Assembly (NCBI GenBank): GCA_910584485.1
Contig: CAJUAV010000001.1
Location: 62,001-126,000 of the forward strand
Source of the DNA: an uncultured Alistipes sp.
GTDB taxonomy: Bacteria; Bacteroidota; Bacteroidia; Bacteroidales; Rikenellaceae
Length of the DNA: 64,000 nt
Direction: 5' to 3'
In this document: in pieces, positions 1-8,109 of the stretch
How positions within the stretch are numbered: position 1 is the first letter of the stretch
Layout of the letters: each line of letters starts with the position of its first letter
Program-made: the position numbers and the translations under genes
Notes under the pieces: generated by a model
Database searches by the model: none
What the model saw: the letters and a program-made list of their open reading frames with translations, nothing else
What the model was told of the DNA's origin: nothing

Positions 1-1583
1 CTCTTCTTTTTTCGTTGGCGGCCCTTTCGGCCGCCGCGCAGGTGACCGAACCCGTGCCGACGCGTGCCGAGACGGGTGCCGATGCCTGTCCCGCCGCGAT
101 CGCGCCGATCGAGGCACCTTTTTATATGCCGCAGCTCGGCAAGCCTCTTTTCCGCGACGTCGACGTGCGGCTGGAGGCCCGCGCGGACGGCGCGCTGCGT
201 ACGCGGCAGATTCAGCAGGCGATCGACCGCCTGGCCCGCGAGGGCGGCGGTCGCGTGGTGCTCGGTCGCGGCGTCTGGCCGACGGGCCGCCTCGTCCTCA
301 AAAGCGGGGTCGAACTGCACGTCGAGGAGGGCGCCGAGGTGCGCTTCAGCGGCGAGGTCGAAGATTTCCTGCCCGCGGTCTTCACCACCAATGCGGGGGT
401 CGAGCTCTATTCGCTCGGTGCCTGCATCTACGCCGAGGGGCAGCACGACATCGCCCTGACGGGGCGGGGCCGGCTGATCGGTCCCGCGCTCGGCGGCTCG
501 ATCCGCGCGGGGCGCCCCCAGAACGACGGCGACATCGATCCCGACACGCCCGTCGCCGAACGGTTGTTCGATGGCCGCAACGGCCGCGGGATCCAGCTCC
601 CGACCTTCTTCGGGCCGATCGGCTGCCGCAACGTCTATCTGGAGGGAGTCTCGTTCGAGCAGACCGCTTTCTGGAACGTCGCCCCCGTCTATTGCGAAAA
701 CGTGGTGATCCGCGGCATCCGCGTCAGTTCGTTCGGCACGCCCTGCGGCGACGGCGTGGACATCACCTGCTGCCGCAACGTGCTTGTCGAGTACGTGACG
801 ACCGACTGCGGCGACGACAACATCGCCGTCAAGGGGGGCCGCAACGAGTTCGGCTACCGCGTGAACCGCGCCTCGGAAAACATCGTCGTGCGCCGCTGCC
901 TCGCCCTGCGCGGCATGGGCGGCCTGACGGTCGGGAGCGAGACGGCGGGGTGGATCCGCAACCTCTACGCCCACGACTGCGTCTGCGACGGCACGCGCGT
1001 CGGTATCCGCCTCAAGACGCGCCGACCGCGCGGCGGCGGGGGCGAAAACCTCTTTTTCGAGCGCATCCGCCTCAAGACCGAGGCGGGCGCCCTGGCGTGG
1101 GAGATGCTCGGCACGGCCAATTTCGTGGGCGGCCTCTCGGCCCGTCTGCCTGCACCCGCGCTGACGCACCTGACGCCCGCCTTCCGCAATGTCTCGATCC
1201 GCGAGGTAATCGTCGAGGGGTGCCGCGAACTGATCTACGTGCAGGGCATTCCCGAAAGCCCCGCCCGCAACATCCGTATCGAGAACGTCACGGCCGATAC
1301 GCGTCGCGACACCTCCGTGTCGGCCTACGGGGTCTACAAGCCGAAGCCGTCGCCCTACGTGATCGACCTGGTCGACGTCGACGGCATCGTCCTGCGCAAC
1401 ATCCGAGCGACCACGGATAAGCGTGACATTCGGCTGGTCGACGTTCGCGAGGGGCTGTTCGAGAACATCGTGCTCGACCTGCGCGGCGGGGAGCTCCGCA
1501 CGGAGATTTCGGGTGACGGGACGCGCTGCCTGCGCTTCGAGCGGTGCGAGCCCGCGATCGTCGCCACGCGCCGCGACGAATAA
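1..1583 (+). CDS. Secreted GH28 polygalacturonase-family protein (5' end lies outside the window)
   Basis: The frame is open from base 3 and reads LLFSLAALSAAAQ, the end of a signal peptide, so the start codon lies upstream. The TTG at 15 is not a credible start. The body is a right-handed beta-helix of the GH28 family, which cleaves or trims galacturonan and related pectin chains. The three catalytic aspartates of the family are visible in GDGVD and GDDN, and the late RLKT motif matches the usual RIKT substrate-binding motif. One conserved position differs: where GH28 enzymes have GHG before the GS(E) motif, this protein reads GMG (Met codon at 915-917). It belongs functionally with the GH105 and PL1 genes at 24-27 kb, although it is far from them. 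Family assignment is firm; substrate is not. Confidence 0.85.
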   Translation, partial: LLFSLAALSAAAQVTEPVPTRAETGADACPAAIAPIEAPFYMPQLGKPLFRDVDVRLEARADGALRTRQIQQAIDRLAREGGGRVVLGRGVWPTGRLVLKSGVELHVEEGAEVRFSGEVEDFLPAVFTTNAGVELYSLGACIYAEGQHDIALTGRGRLIGPALGGSIRAGRPQNDGDIDPDTPVAERLFDGRNGRGIQLPTFFGPIGCRNVYLEGVSFEQTAFWNVAPVYCENVVIRGIRVSSFGTPCGDGVDITCCRNVLVEYVTTDCGDDNIAVKGGRNEFGYRVNRASENIVVRRCLALRGMGGLTVGSETAGWIRNLYAHDCVCDGTRVGIRLKTRRPRGGGGENLFFERIRLKTEAGALAWEMLGTANFVGGLSARLPAPALTHLTPAFRNVSIREVIVEGCRELIYVQGIPESPARNIRIENVTADTRRDTSVSAYGVYKPKPSPYVIDLVDVDGIVLRNIRATTDKRDIRLVDVREGLFENIVLDLRGGELRTEISGDGTRCLRFERCEPAIVATRRDE

Positions 1584-1586
1584 TTA

Positions 1587-1620
1587 TTGTTGTCCGCCGA
1601 CGAAAAAAATACGATATTTG
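1587..1620 (+). promoter_or_regulatory. Candidate promoter of the flavodiiron gene
   Basis: A TTG at 1587-1589 and the box GATATTTG at 1613-1620 lie 23 bp apart, close to the Bacteroidota pattern of TTG, about 20 bp, TAnnTTTG. The box misses the first T, so this is a moderate match. The start codon follows 29 bp downstream. Confidence 0.35.
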
Positions 1621-1649
1621 CACCGCGAAACGAAAAAACGAATCCGAAC

Positions 1650-2810
1650 ATGAAACAGATTACCCGAGACGTGGTTTACATCGGTGCGGACGACGCCGAT
1701 CTGGACCTTTTCGAAAGCCAGTATATCGTCCCGAACGGGATCTCCTACAACTCCTATCTGATCCTCGACGAGCAAGTGGCGATCCTGGACACGGTCGACC
1801 GTCGCTGCGGTGCGGAGTGGTTCGCCGAACTCGAACAGGCGCTCGGCGGCCGCCGGCCCGACTACCTCGTCGTGCAGCACATGGAGCCCGATCACAGCGC
1901 CTGCATCGCCGAGGCGATGGAGCGCTATCCCGCGCTGCGGCTGGTGGCGACCGAACGGGCGCTGCGCATGCTGCCGCTCTATTTCGAGTCGTTCGATTTC
2001 GAAGGGCGCACGCAGGCCGTGGGGGAGGGCGACACCCTCTCGCTGGGCGCACATACGCTGCAATTCCACATGGCCCCGATGGTGCACTGGCCCGAGGTGA
2101 TGGTGACCTACGACCGTGCGGACCGCCTGCTCTTTTCGGCCGACGCCTTCGGCAAGTTCGGCGTGCTGTCGCACGACGAAGATTGGGCCTGCGAGGCGCG
2201 CCGCTACTATTTCAACATCTGCGGCAAGTACGGCAATCAGGTGCAGGCGCTGCTCAAGAAGGCGTCGAAACTCGACATCGCGAAGATCTGCCCGCTGCAC
2301 GGCCCCGTGCTGGAGGAGAACCTGGGGTACTACGTCGGCCTCTACGACACCTGGAGCCGCTACGAGGCGGAGACCGAAGGGGTGTTGGTGGCCTATGCCT
2401 CGATTCACGGCGGTACGGCCGAGGCGGCCGAGATGCTGGCGGGGATGCTCGATGCGAAGGGGGCCGGCAAGATCGCCGTGGCCGATTTGAGCCGCTGCGA
2501 CATGGCCGAAGCGATCGAGGATGCCTTCCGCATGAACCGCATGGTACTGGCGGCCGCCAGCTACGACGGGGGCCTTTTCCCGCCGATGCTCGATTTTTTG
2601 CATCACCTGCAGAGCAAGGGCTTCCGCAACCGCCGCGTGGCGCTGATCGAAAACGGCTCGTGGGCCCCCTCGGCGGGGCGCGAAATGGCTGCTCTGCTCG
2701 ACACGATGAAGGATATCGAGCGGGTGACGCCCGTCGTGACGATCCGCGGCCGCATGAAGCAGAGCGACCTCGGCGCGCTCGAAGCGCTGGCCGACGCGCT
2801 GCTGGCCTGA
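1650..2810 (+). CDS. Flavodiiron protein (FprA-type oxygen/nitric oxide reductase)
   Basis: This cytoplasmic enzyme family reduces O2 to water or NO to N2O, protecting anaerobes. The 386-residue protein has a metallo-beta-lactamase-type domain with the di-iron ligand motif H-M-E-P-D-H (residues 77-82), later VHWPE and a final PLHGP histidine motif. From about residue 252 a flavodoxin-like domain follows (ASIHGGTAEAAE loop for FMN). The length fits the two-domain family without a rubredoxin extension. ATG 1650 was chosen over an in-frame CTG-type start at 1587 because homologues begin close to MKQ and a promoter box ends at 1620. It stands alone between the GH28 gene and a strong terminator. 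Confidence 0.9.
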   Translation: MKQITRDVVYIGADDADLDLFESQYIVPNGISYNSYLILDEQVAILDTVDRRCGAEWFAELEQALGGRRPDYLVVQHMEPDHSACIAEAMERYPALRLVATERALRMLPLYFESFDFEGRTQAVGEGDTLSLGAHTLQFHMAPMVHWPEVMVTYDRADRLLFSADAFGKFGVLSHDEDWACEARRYYFNICGKYGNQVQALLKKASKLDIAKICPLHGPVLEENLGYYVGLYDTWSRYEAETEGVLVAYASIHGGTAEAAEMLAGMLDAKGAGKIAVADLSRCDMAEAIEDAFRMNRMVLAAASYDGGLFPPMLDFLHHLQSKGFRNRRVALIENGSWAPSAGREMAALLDTMKDIERVTPVVTIRGRMKQSDLGALEALADALLA

Positions 2811-2818
2811 TCCGACCG

Positions 2819-2851
2819 AACCGCCTTTTTCGCGAAGGCGGTTCTTTTTTT
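2819..2851 (+). terminator. Intrinsic terminator of the flavodiiron gene
   Basis: A perfect 9-bp stem (AACCGCCTT at 2819-2827 with AAGGCGGTT at 2835-2843) has a 7-base loop and is followed by C and seven T. Confidence 0.9.
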
Positions 2852-2884
2852 GCCTTTCGCGGCACCGATCGGTCCGATTTTGCG

Positions 2885-2892
2885 TATATTTG
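2885..2892 (+). promoter_or_regulatory. -7 box TATATTTG before the beta-barrel gene
   Basis: This is a perfect TAnnTTTG box 28 bp before the ATG at 2920. No good TTG lies at the matching upstream distance. Confidence 0.5.
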
Positions 2893-2919
2893 CAGGTGTC
2901 TTACAAAAACAAACGAAAG

Positions 2920-3510
2920 ATGAAGAAACTGTTTCTGATCCTTGTCGGGACGGTGCTGCTGGCCGGTACGGCTGCGGCGCAGACCTATCAAAAGCACATT
3001 TTCGGTGTGCGTGCGGGTTTGAACATCGCTAACGTATCGTTCGACGGTGTTAAACACGAGTCGAAAGCTGGATTCCACCTGGGCGGTTCGTATCAGTATC
3101 TGCTGACCGAACGCATGCCCCTCTACCTCGAAACGGGTTTGCAGATCACGCAGAAGGGCACCAAACACGATGCTACCCTGAAAAAGTACACCGCTTTTTA
3201 TGCGGAGATTCCCGTGGCCGTGACCTATAAGTTCCGCGTGGCGGACGAAATCGCGCTGCTTCCCGCCGCAGGCTTCTACTACGGCCTCGGTCTGGGCGGC
3301 AAGGTGAAAGCCGCCGGCAACAAGGCCGACACGTTCGGGGACGACGGTGCCTTCAAACGCTCCGATTTCGGCATGCGCTTCGGCGGTGCGGTCGAGTGGC
3401 GCCGCTACTCGTTCGGTCTGGGCTACGAGTTCAGCCTCGTGAATGTCGCAAAGCACGGATCGGATACGCACAACCGCAATTTCTTCTTTTCGGTCGGCTA
3501 CAATTTCTAA
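2920..3510 (+). CDS. Outer-membrane beta-barrel (porin-family, PF13568-like) protein
   Basis: The 196-residue product starts MKKLFLILVGTVLLAGTAAAQ, a clean signal peptide cut after AAAQ or just before it. The mature part alternates aromatic and polar residues (FGVRAGLNIA, GFHLGGSYQYLL, YFEI-like PVAVTYKFRV) and ends in a terminal aromatic strand, FFFSVGYNF. This is the pattern of small eight-stranded beta-barrels exported to the outer membrane. The function is unknown; family members are often called porin family or PorT-like. ATG 2920 was chosen because the upstream in-frame ATG at 2890 overlaps the -7 box and would place a charged tail before the signal peptide. It is monocistronic, bounded by terminators on both sides. 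Confidence 0.8.
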   Translation: MKKLFLILVGTVLLAGTAAAQTYQKHIFGVRAGLNIANVSFDGVKHESKAGFHLGGSYQYLLTERMPLYLETGLQITQKGTKHDATLKKYTAFYAEIPVAVTYKFRVADEIALLPAAGFYYGLGLGGKVKAAGNKADTFGDDGAFKRSDFGMRFGGAVEWRRYSFGLGYEFSLVNVAKHGSDTHNRNFFFSVGYNF

Positions 3511-3532
3511 CGGACCGCTCATTGATTATCGG

Positions 3533-3564
3533 GCTCCTGCCGCATTTCGCGGCAGGAGCTTTTT
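3533..3564 (+). terminator. Intrinsic terminator of the beta-barrel gene
   Basis: A perfect 11-bp stem (GCTCCTGCCGC at 3533-3543 with GCGGCAGGAGC at 3549-3559) has loop ATTTC and is followed by five T. Confidence 0.92.
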
Positions 3565-3576
3565 ATCCCTCCATAT

Positions 3577-4161
3577 ATGGATTATCTGCGATACAGCGAA
3601 GCGGCGGCCCGTCGGGCGCGCGCCGTGCTGGACGAAAGCCGCCTCTTCGAGTTGTGGCGCGAAAGCGGTGCCGAACCGCATCTGGTCGGGTCGCTGCGCA
3701 TGGGCCTTATGATGAAGCACCGCGACATCGATCTGCACATCTACTCCGAACGGCTCGACACGGCCTCGAGCTTCGCCGTCGTCGCACGGCTGGCCGAGCA
3801 TCCGTCGGTCGGGAAGATCACCTGCCTGAACCTCCTGCGCGAGGTCGATGCCTGCATCCAGTGGCAGGTCGAGTGGCGCGACACGGAGGGCGAAACGTGG
3901 GTGATCGACCTGATCCACCTCCGAAAGGGGGCGCCCTGGGAGGGCTATTTCGAACGGATGGCCGACCGCATTCGGGAGGTCGCGACGCCTGAAGAGCGGC
4001 TGGCGATCCTGCGTCTGAAACATGCGGCGCCCGATGAGGCGCACATCCCGGGCATCGCCTTCTACATGGCCGTCCTGCGCGACGGCATCCGCACGTGGGA
4101 CGAGTTCGTCCGCTGGCGCGCCGATCATCCGCTGGAGGGGATTATCGAGTGGATTCCCTGA
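3577..4161 (+). CDS. Nucleotidyltransferase-like protein of unknown role
   Basis: This is a 194-residue soluble protein. Residues 36-54 carry the signature of the polymerase-beta type nucleotidyltransferase fold: VGS (G38-S39), then after ten residues the D-x-D pair D50 and D52 in RDIDLHI. A third acidic candidate, D111, lies in WVIDLIHL. That is the hG[GS]...DxD...D arrangement used to bind metal and NTP. No second domain is visible, so the acceptor substrate cannot be read from sequence. The gene starts only 12 bp after the previous terminator, so its promoter must overlap that hairpin or it relies on read-through. The motif is clear; a biochemical role is not claimed. Confidence 0.6.
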   Translation: MDYLRYSEAAARRARAVLDESRLFELWRESGAEPHLVGSLRMGLMMKHRDIDLHIYSERLDTASSFAVVARLAEHPSVGKITCLNLLREVDACIQWQVEWRDTEGETWVIDLIHLRKGAPWEGYFERMADRIREVATPEERLAILRLKHAAPDEAHIPGIAFYMAVLRDGIRTWDEFVRWRADHPLEGIIEWIP

Positions 4162-4206
4162 CGGCTGGTTTTTGTGCCCGTTTCGACGAAAAAACGGGCC
4201 CCATCG

Positions 4207-4237
4207 TTGGCCGAATCGAAAAAAAGCCGTACCTTCA
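4207..4237 (+). promoter_or_regulatory. Candidate promoter of the BACON/DUF5689-type lipoprotein gene
   Basis: TTG at 4207-4209, a 20-bp spacer and TACCTTCA at 4230-4237 approximate the Bacteroidota consensus (one mismatch in TTTG, and A for the final G). Confidence 0.4.
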
Positions 4238-4289
4238 TACATCGAACGAAAAAAATCGACAGACATAAATAGCTAAATTCTTATCAATC

Positions 4290-6293
4290 ATGAACAAATC
4301 GATTTTAAACAAGTGGTTGTTCGGTGCGATGGCGCTCTTCGCAGCGGCCTCGTTCACCGCATGTTCGGACGACGACGATCCGACGGGGGATCCCTCGATC
4401 GAAGCGGAGGTGTCGTCGCTCGCCTTCACCGTCAAGGGCGGCGAGGCGACCTTCGACCTCAAGGCCAATTTGCCGTGGTCGGTCGCGCTGCCCGAGGATT
4501 GCGACTGGATCGCGGTCGATCCGATGGAGGGGCGCGGCGACGCCCGCGTGACGGTGACGGTCGCCGAGAACGATTTCTCGCGTGAGGGCTCGTTCGAGTT
4601 CGTCACGGCCGATCCCGCGCTGAAGCAGACGATCCGCGTGCGCCAGGGCGAAATGCTGCCCGAGGTGACGCTCTATGCCGAGACCTTCGGCACGGCGGCC
4701 GTCGCCGAGCCCTATCCCTCGGTGTCCCGCTACACGGGTTGGGCGACGAGCGGCACGGGTGCCGCCACGGTGAGCTACGGCGGTACGAACGTGCGCATCG
4801 GCACGGCGGCCGAGGGCGTCAATGCGGCCCTCTTCGGCGCCAAGCCCGCCGTGCTGCGTGTCCAGAAAATCGCGCTTACCCCCCCCCAGCGTCGCATGCG
4901 TCTGACGTTCAAGGGTAACTACGCAGGTACGGTGGCTGTCGGCGACGACGGCGAGCGCTGGAGCGCGCTGAACTACACGATGACCGACGGCGCGGCCTCG
5001 ATCGATTTCGTGCTGGCCGAAGAGGCCGAGGAGCTCTACCTGCGCTTCGCGACGGATGCGGGCAGCGGCACGATCGAGGAGATCGCCCTCACGACGATCA
5101 ACGGCGACGGCACGCGCATCGACCTGACGCAGGGCACGGTGATCGAGGAGCCGACGCTCGCGCCGCTGAAGGTGAAGGAGCTCGTGGCGATGGCCCTGGC
5201 GGGCGAACCTGTCGATGAACGTTCGGTCGAGGGCTTCGTGGCCGCGATCGGCGGCAGCACGGAGAATTTCGCAGCAAGCAACGTGATCCTCTGCGACAAC
5301 GACGGTGCCGCGCAAAGTGCGATGGTCTTCTACAGCAGCGCCCTGATGGAGCTCGGCCTGGAGGTCGGCGACAAGCTGTCGATCGCGCTGGCGAATGCCG
5401 AGTACGCACCCTACAACGGTCTGCGCGAATACAAAGGCATTGCGAAAGACGACGTAAAGGTCCTGTCGAAAGGTGCGACGATCGCCTACACGACGATCAC
5501 CGCCGCGCAGCTCGTGAACGAGTTCGACAAGTATATGTCGATGCCCGTGCAGATCGAAAAGGCGCGTCCCGCAGCCGCTTCGGTCGGCAAGAATTTCGCG
5601 ACGGGGCTGACTTTCGTGGCCGACGGCACCGAATTCGCCGTCTACAACCGCAAGGACTGGACGGTCGGCAAGGGGGTCAAGGTGGCCGATACGGAGGCGA
5701 CGATCCGCGGCATCTGCTCGGTCTTCAACACCCCGCAGCTGATCCCGACGACGGCCGAGGACATCGCGGCCTTCGCCGACGAGTCGGGCGACGAGCCCGG
5801 GGGTGACGCGTCGATCCTGTGGCACGACGATTTCAGCCAGTTCGACAGCGTCACGGCAGACGGCTCGCAGGATATAGGCAAGACGCTGACGGGCTCGCTC
5901 GCGGGCTTCACGGATGCCTATTCGGGCGGCAGCGTGAAGGTCTACCAGGCTGCCGGCAAGATCAAGCTGGGCAGCAGCAGCGCCAAGGGCATTCTGGAGA
6001 CGCCGGCCCTCAAGAAAGTGACGACCGCCGCGGCCGATGCGGTGCTGACGGTCGATCTGACCGCCTGGAAGAGCACGGGTGCCGCCGACAAGACGAAGGT
6101 AATCATTACGGTAAACAACGGCGGTACGATCGAGGGCGAGGCTTCGATTACGACCGAGCAGCTCGACGAAGCGGGCAAGACCTATACCTTCAACCTCGCG
6201 GGCATCACGGCCGCCACGACGATCACGTTCGAAGCAGCCGTGAAATCCAAGCACCGTTATTACCTGGATAATCTGAAGATCAGCCTCAAGTAA
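4290..6293 (+). CDS. Surface lipoprotein with BACON-like and DUF5689-like domains
   Basis: The 667-residue product has a type II signal peptide with lipobox F-T-A-C (Cys25) followed by SDDDD, the acidic start typical of lipoproteins moved to the cell surface in this phylum. Residues about 38-118 resemble a BACON domain (PWSVALPEDCDWIAV, then a VRQGE end). The middle, about 290-490, resembles DUF5689, an OB-like fold often found beside secreted nucleases. The C-terminal 160 residues look like a jelly-roll binding module ending YYLDNLKISLK. The next gene is a secreted nuclease/phosphatase-family enzyme, so a role in binding extracellular nucleic acid or phosphoesters is inferred. A run of nine C (4879-4887) lies inside the coding sequence. 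Confidence 0.75.
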   Translation: MNKSILNKWLFGAMALFAAASFTACSDDDDPTGDPSIEAEVSSLAFTVKGGEATFDLKANLPWSVALPEDCDWIAVDPMEGRGDARVTVTVAENDFSREGSFEFVTADPALKQTIRVRQGEMLPEVTLYAETFGTAAVAEPYPSVSRYTGWATSGTGAATVSYGGTNVRIGTAAEGVNAALFGAKPAVLRVQKIALTPPQRRMRLTFKGNYAGTVAVGDDGERWSALNYTMTDGAASIDFVLAEEAEELYLRFATDAGSGTIEEIALTTINGDGTRIDLTQGTVIEEPTLAPLKVKELVAMALAGEPVDERSVEGFVAAIGGSTENFAASNVILCDNDGAAQSAMVFYSSALMELGLEVGDKLSIALANAEYAPYNGLREYKGIAKDDVKVLSKGATIAYTTITAAQLVNEFDKYMSMPVQIEKARPAAASVGKNFATGLTFVADGTEFAVYNRKDWTVGKGVKVADTEATIRGICSVFNTPQLIPTTAEDIAAFADESGDEPGGDASILWHDDFSQFDSVTADGSQDIGKTLTGSLAGFTDAYSGGSVKVYQAAGKIKLGSSSAKGILETPALKKVTTAAADAVLTVDLTAWKSTGAADKTKVIITVNNGGTIEGEASITTEQLDEAGKTYTFNLAGITAATTITFEAAVKSKHRYYLDNLKISLK

Positions 6294-6311
6294 GGCGCTT
6301 TCTTTTCGAAC

Positions 6312-6369
6312 CGCCGCCGCGATCCTGCGAGGCACCTTTCGGGTGCGGGGATGCGGCGGCGATTTTTTT
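6312..6369 (+). terminator. Long hairpin terminator after the lipoprotein gene
   Basis: The outer stem CGCCGCCGC (6312-6320) pairs with GCGGCGGCG (6353-6361). Inner ATCC/GGAT and GCACC/GGTGC pairs extend it, and seven T follow at 6363-6369. It sits just before the next gene, so the nuclease gene is partly insulated from its neighbour. Confidence 0.85.
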
Positions 6370-6378
6370 ATCCGACCG

Positions 6379-7368
6379 ATGAAACGATGGCTGTTGTTTT
6401 GGTGCCTGCTGGGAGGCGCTTTGTCCGGCTTCGCGCAGGAGCCGTTCCGCGTGCTGTTCTACAACGTGGAGAACCTCTTCGATCCGATCGACGATCCTGC
6501 GACGCGCGACGACGCATATACGCCTGCGGGTCGCAAGCGGTGGACGCAGGAGCGCTGCCGCGCGAAGATCGACGGCCTCGCGCGCGTGCTCCGCGACGCG
6601 GAGCTGCCCGCCGTGGTCGGGCTCGCGGAGGTCGAGACGCGCGGCGTGCTCGAAACGCTCGTCGCGCATCCTGCGGTGGCGGCGGCCGACTACCGCATCG
6701 TGCATTTCGACTCGCCCGACGAGCGCGGGATCGATGTGGCGCTGCTCTATCGTTCCGACCGCTTCGCCGTCGCAGGGTGCGCGCCCGTGCGGACGGCGGT
6801 GCCCTCCGAGCCCCCGCTGCGCACGCGCGATCTGCTCACCGTATGGGGCAGGGTGGCGGGGGAGCCCCTCTTTTTCGTGGTGCTGCACGCCCCCTCGCGC
6901 CGAGGCGGTGCGGCCGCGTCGGCTTTCCGACGCATCGCCGTCTGCGAACAGGTGCGCCGTCTGGTCGACTCGGTGGCGCGGCGCGATCCCGCGACGAAGA
7001 TCGTCGTGGCGGGCGATTTCAACGACGATCCGATCGATCGGAGCCTCTGCGAAGCGCTCGGCGCCTGCGGCAGCCTGCGCGAACTGCCTGCGGGGGCGCT
7101 CTACAACCCCTTTGTCGCCCTCTTCAAGGCGGGATACGGCACGCTCGCCTACGGCGGGGAGTGGAACCTTTTCGATCAGATTCTCCTCTCGCCGAACCTC
7201 GTGCGCGGCGAAGGGCTGCGGCTGCACGGCGAGGCGATGATCTTTTCGCCTCCCGACCTCTTCGAGCGGCGGGGACGGGACCGCGGAACCCCGTTCCGCA
7301 CCTACGCGGGGAACCGCTACAACGGAGGTTACAGCGACCATTTCCCCGTATTCGTCGACCTCGAATAA
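6379..7368 (+). CDS. Secreted endonuclease/exonuclease/phosphatase (EEP) family protein
   Basis: The 329-residue protein starts MKRWLLFWCLLGGALSGFAQ, a signal peptide cleaved near GFAQ. The EEP fold motifs appear in order: FYNVENLFD (metal-binding Asn), LAEVE (catalytic Glu), a central LHAPS where the family has its conserved His-Asx segment, VAGDFND (the GDFN motif) and the terminal SDHFPVFVD (SDH catalytic pair). The family hydrolyses phosphodiesters in DNA, RNA, phospholipids or inositol phosphates; the combination with a DUF5689-type lipoprotein favours extracellular nucleic acid. ATG 6379 was chosen because the in-frame ATG at 6343 falls inside the terminator hairpin. Exported location is well supported; substrate is inferred. 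Confidence 0.85.
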   Translation: MKRWLLFWCLLGGALSGFAQEPFRVLFYNVENLFDPIDDPATRDDAYTPAGRKRWTQERCRAKIDGLARVLRDAELPAVVGLAEVETRGVLETLVAHPAVAAADYRIVHFDSPDERGIDVALLYRSDRFAVAGCAPVRTAVPSEPPLRTRDLLTVWGRVAGEPLFFVVLHAPSRRGGAAASAFRRIAVCEQVRRLVDSVARRDPATKIVVAGDFNDDPIDRSLCEALGACGSLRELPAGALYNPFVALFKAGYGTLAYGGEWNLFDQILLSPNLVRGEGLRLHGEAMIFSPPDLFERRGRDRGTPFRTYAGNRYNGGYSDHFPVFVDLE

Positions 7369-7373
7369 ACGAA

Positions 7374-7408
7374 GGGCGGCCGGTGAAACACCGACCGCCC
7401 GTTTTTTT
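7374..7408 (+). terminator. Intrinsic terminator of the EEP gene
   Basis: The stem GGGCGGCCGGTG (7374-7385) pairs with CACCGACCGCCC (7389-7400) with one mismatch and an AAA loop; G and seven T follow. It may also slow leftward transcription from pnuC. Confidence 0.9.
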
Positions 7409-7441
7409 GCCCGGCCCGTTGAACCGCGCACTTTTTCGGGT

Positions 7442-7504
7442 CGAAGCCTGCGGAAGAGTTGCGGACCTCCGCAAGCGAGAGGCTTGCCGACCTTTGCGAG
7501 GTCG
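7442..7504 (-). repeat. REP-like intergenic element, copy A (downstream of pnuC)
   Basis: Read on the minus strand it begins with the hairpin GACCT-CGCAA-AGGTC (within 7486-7504), continues GCAAGCC...GCGGAGGTCCGC and ends CCGCAGGCTTCG. The first 19 bases match the start of copy E (39601-39619) at 18 of 19 positions. It also shares AAGAGTTGCGG-A/G-CCT (7454-7468 on the plus strand) with copy B. It lies just after the pnuC stop in the gene's sense. Confidence 0.6.
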
Positions 7505-7521
7505 AACCATGCGACGATATT

Positions 7522-8097
7522 TCAGGTCGCCTTCGCCCATCGCCGCCATCGCAGGTAGCCCGCGACGGCCAATCCCGTATAGAGGAGGTAGAGCGCGGCC
7601 GTCCACGGCAGCTGCTTGTAAACGTACAGACCGACGGTGACCGCATCCACGACGCCCCACACCAGCCACTGCTCGACCAGCTTGCGCGAGAGCATCCACA
7701 TCGCCACGACCGAAAGGGCGGTCGTCAGCGCATCCCAGAAGGGGACGACGCTGTCCGTGCAGTGCGTCAGCAGCAGGTAGAGCGCACCGTGCAGCAGGGC
7801 ATAGGCTGCCGCGAGGACGGGAAGCTGCCGCCACGGCGTGTGGCGCACCTGCGGCCGTTCGGAGGGCTCCCGCCGCGGCGCATTCCGCCAGACGAGCCAG
7901 CCGTAGAGCCCCGCGAGGATGTAGTAGAGCTGCATCGCGCTGTCGGCGTAGAGCCCCGACTTGAAATAGAGCGCTCCGTGCACGCAGGGCATGACGAGTC
8001 CCACGATCCACAGGCGGATGTCGGCGCGGTATTCGAGCCACAGGTAGAGCAGTCCGAGCGCGACGCCCGTCAGTTGCAGCAGCAGTTTCCAGTCCAT
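7522..8097 (-). CDS. pnuC: PnuC-family vitamin transporter, probably thiamine-specific (PnuT)
   Basis: This 191-residue inner-membrane protein has about seven hydrophobic segments and no signal peptide, as expected of the PnuC family of facilitators that take up vitamins to be trapped by phosphorylation. Trp- and Tyr-rich helices (YLWLEYRADIRLW, YYILAGLYGWLVW) match the ligand-binding region of the family. Family members use nicotinamide riboside, thiamine or riboflavin. Here the gene lies 12 bp behind a TonB receptor gene that is headed by a TPP riboswitch, so thiamine is the likely substrate. The specificity comes from context, not from diagnostic residues. Confidence 0.85.
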   Translation of the reverse strand: MDWKLLLQLTGVALGLLYLWLEYRADIRLWIVGLVMPCVHGALYFKSGLYADSAMQLYYILAGLYGWLVWRNAPRREPSERPQVRHTPWRQLPVLAAAYALLHGALYLLLTHCTDSVVPFWDALTTALSVVAMWMLSRKLVEQWLVWGVVDAVTVGLYVYKQLPWTAALYLLYTGLAVAGYLRWRRWAKAT

Positions 8098-8109
8098 ATC
8101 GCCGGCGGA

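Noticed and set aside
15..17. TTG at 15 as the start of the GH28 gene
   Set aside because: The frame is open to base 3 and encodes signal-peptide residues before it, so the real start lies outside the window.
4176..4199. GCCCGTTT...AAACGGGC hairpin after the nucleotidyltransferase-like gene as a terminator
   Set aside because: The run of A falls inside the stem and no T tract follows on the plus strand; support is too weak.
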